From: DASQHM01 sp035632095
Lineage (GTDB): Bacteria > Pseudomonadota > Alphaproteobacteria > Ferrovibrionales > Ferrovibrionaceae
NCBI GenBank assembly: GCA_035632095.1
Contig: DASQHM010000164.1
Span: 1-13,167, forward strand
DNA: 13,167 nt
Direction of reading: 5' to 3'
In this document: piece after piece, positions 12,858 through 13,167 of the stretch
Layout of the letters: each line of letters begins with the position of its first letter
Position numbering within the stretch: position 1 is the stretch's first letter
Made by a program: the position numbers and the translations under genes
Notes under the pieces: model-generated
What the model saw: the letters and a program-made list of their open reading frames with translations, nothing else
Told to the model about the DNA's origin: nothing
Database searches by the model: none

Positions 12858-13167
12858 ATGAAGCGGCGCGAGTTCATCACGCTTATCGGCGGTGCGGCGG
12901 CAGCATGGCCGCTCGCGGCTGACGCCCAGCGGAAGGGAAAGCTCCCCCTTATCGGCATGTTGAATCCCGGCTCGACCGATAACCCCGGGGTAGCAGGATT
13001 TTACGAAGGGCTGCGGGAGCTCGGTTACACCGAGGGTGTGAATATAGCTATCGAGCGTCGCTACGGGGATTGGAATACGGATCGATTCAAGGAACTCGCG
13101 GCTGATTTGGTTCGGCTCAAGGTTGACGTCATCGTCGTAGTGAGTACGTCGCCAGCTTGCGCAGCCA
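12858..13167 (+). CDS. ABC-type substrate-binding protein (ABC_sub_bind / TrpX-like family), truncated at window end
   Basis: The frame from ATG 12858 stays open to the last base (103 complete codons plus one base), so the C-terminal two thirds of the usual 320-330 residues lie outside the window. The protein begins MKRREFITLIGGAAAAWPLA followed by ADAQ, a Tat-like leader (RREFI) with a likely cleavage near ADAQ. This leader is very common on periplasmic binding proteins of Bradyrhizobium and relatives. The mature part starts KLPLIGMLNPGS, then FYEGLRELGYTEGVNIAIERRYGDWNTDRFKELAADLVRLKVDVIVVVS. This matches the family typified by the Xac-type and TrpX binding proteins, in which the first lobe has GLRELGYVEGQN and DVIVA segments. 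It would bind a small solute in the periplasm for an ABC importer. The ligand is unknown. Confidence 0.88.
   Translation, partial: MKRREFITLIGGAAAAWPLAADAQRKGKLPLIGMLNPGSTDNPGVAGFYEGLRELGYTEGVNIAIERRYGDWNTDRFKELAADLVRLKVDVIVVVSTSPACAA

Noticed and set aside
1..13167. CRISPR array, insertion sequence, tRNA, toxin-antitoxin or defence island
   Set aside because: I saw no regularly spaced repeats, transposase frames, cloverleaf-like sequence or small paired genes of these kinds.

Overview
The window is dense, high-GC DNA that fits an alphaproteobacterium of the Rhizobiales (Bradyrhizobiaceae-like). This is an inference. It rests on the GC-rich codon use, two soluble class III adenylate cyclases with TolB-like and TPR modules, a substrate-binding protein with the leader MKRREFITLIGGAAAAWPLA, and short interspersed intergenic motifs. 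All are common in that order, but none proves the genus.

Left part (1-3430, + strand): a tightly packed operon enters from the left edge. It holds the C-terminal two thirds of a hydantoinase A/oxoprolinase-type protein, an isochorismatase-fold hydrolase without the catalytic cysteine, and an FAD-dependent fumarate-reductase-like oxidoreductase. The spacings are 2 bp and a 4-bp overlap. Next come a small operon of two membrane proteins (a DUF883/YqjD-like anchor protein and a YqjE/holin-X-like protein, 3553-4295) and a secreted PEBP-family protein with its own sigma70-like promoter (4429-4998). A strong hairpin at 5018-5047 separates PEBP from the convergent aldolase.

Middle part (5109-8363): a HpcH/HpaI-type aldolase on the minus strand (TTG start) is divergent from an FMN-dependent alpha-hydroxy-acid oxidase. 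A 26-bp near-perfect palindrome lies between them. A two-domain extradiol dioxygenase (BphC type) with a complete active site and an unusual C-terminal extension follows. Ring cleavage, C-C lysis of a 4-hydroxy-2-oxo acid, 2-hydroxy acid oxidation, enoate/steroid-type flavin chemistry and amide or vinyl-ether hydrolysis together suggest a catabolic island for an unidentified aromatic or cyclic-amide compound. The pathway is an inference.

Right part (8364-13167): a 449-bp gene-free stretch with a perfect 20-bp palindrome precedes two tandem 587-residue proteins. Each has an N-terminal adenylate cyclase domain, a TolB-like domain and TPRs. The cyclase and TolB parts are closely similar and the TPR parts have diverged. 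The window ends inside a gene for a periplasmic ABC-type substrate-binding protein (from 12858) with a Tat-like leader.

I found no tRNA, rRNA, CRISPR array, insertion sequence or recognisable defence system. The most unusual points are the Cys-to-Gly hydrolase, the divergent operator-like palindrome, the dioxygenase tail and the diverged cyclase pair.
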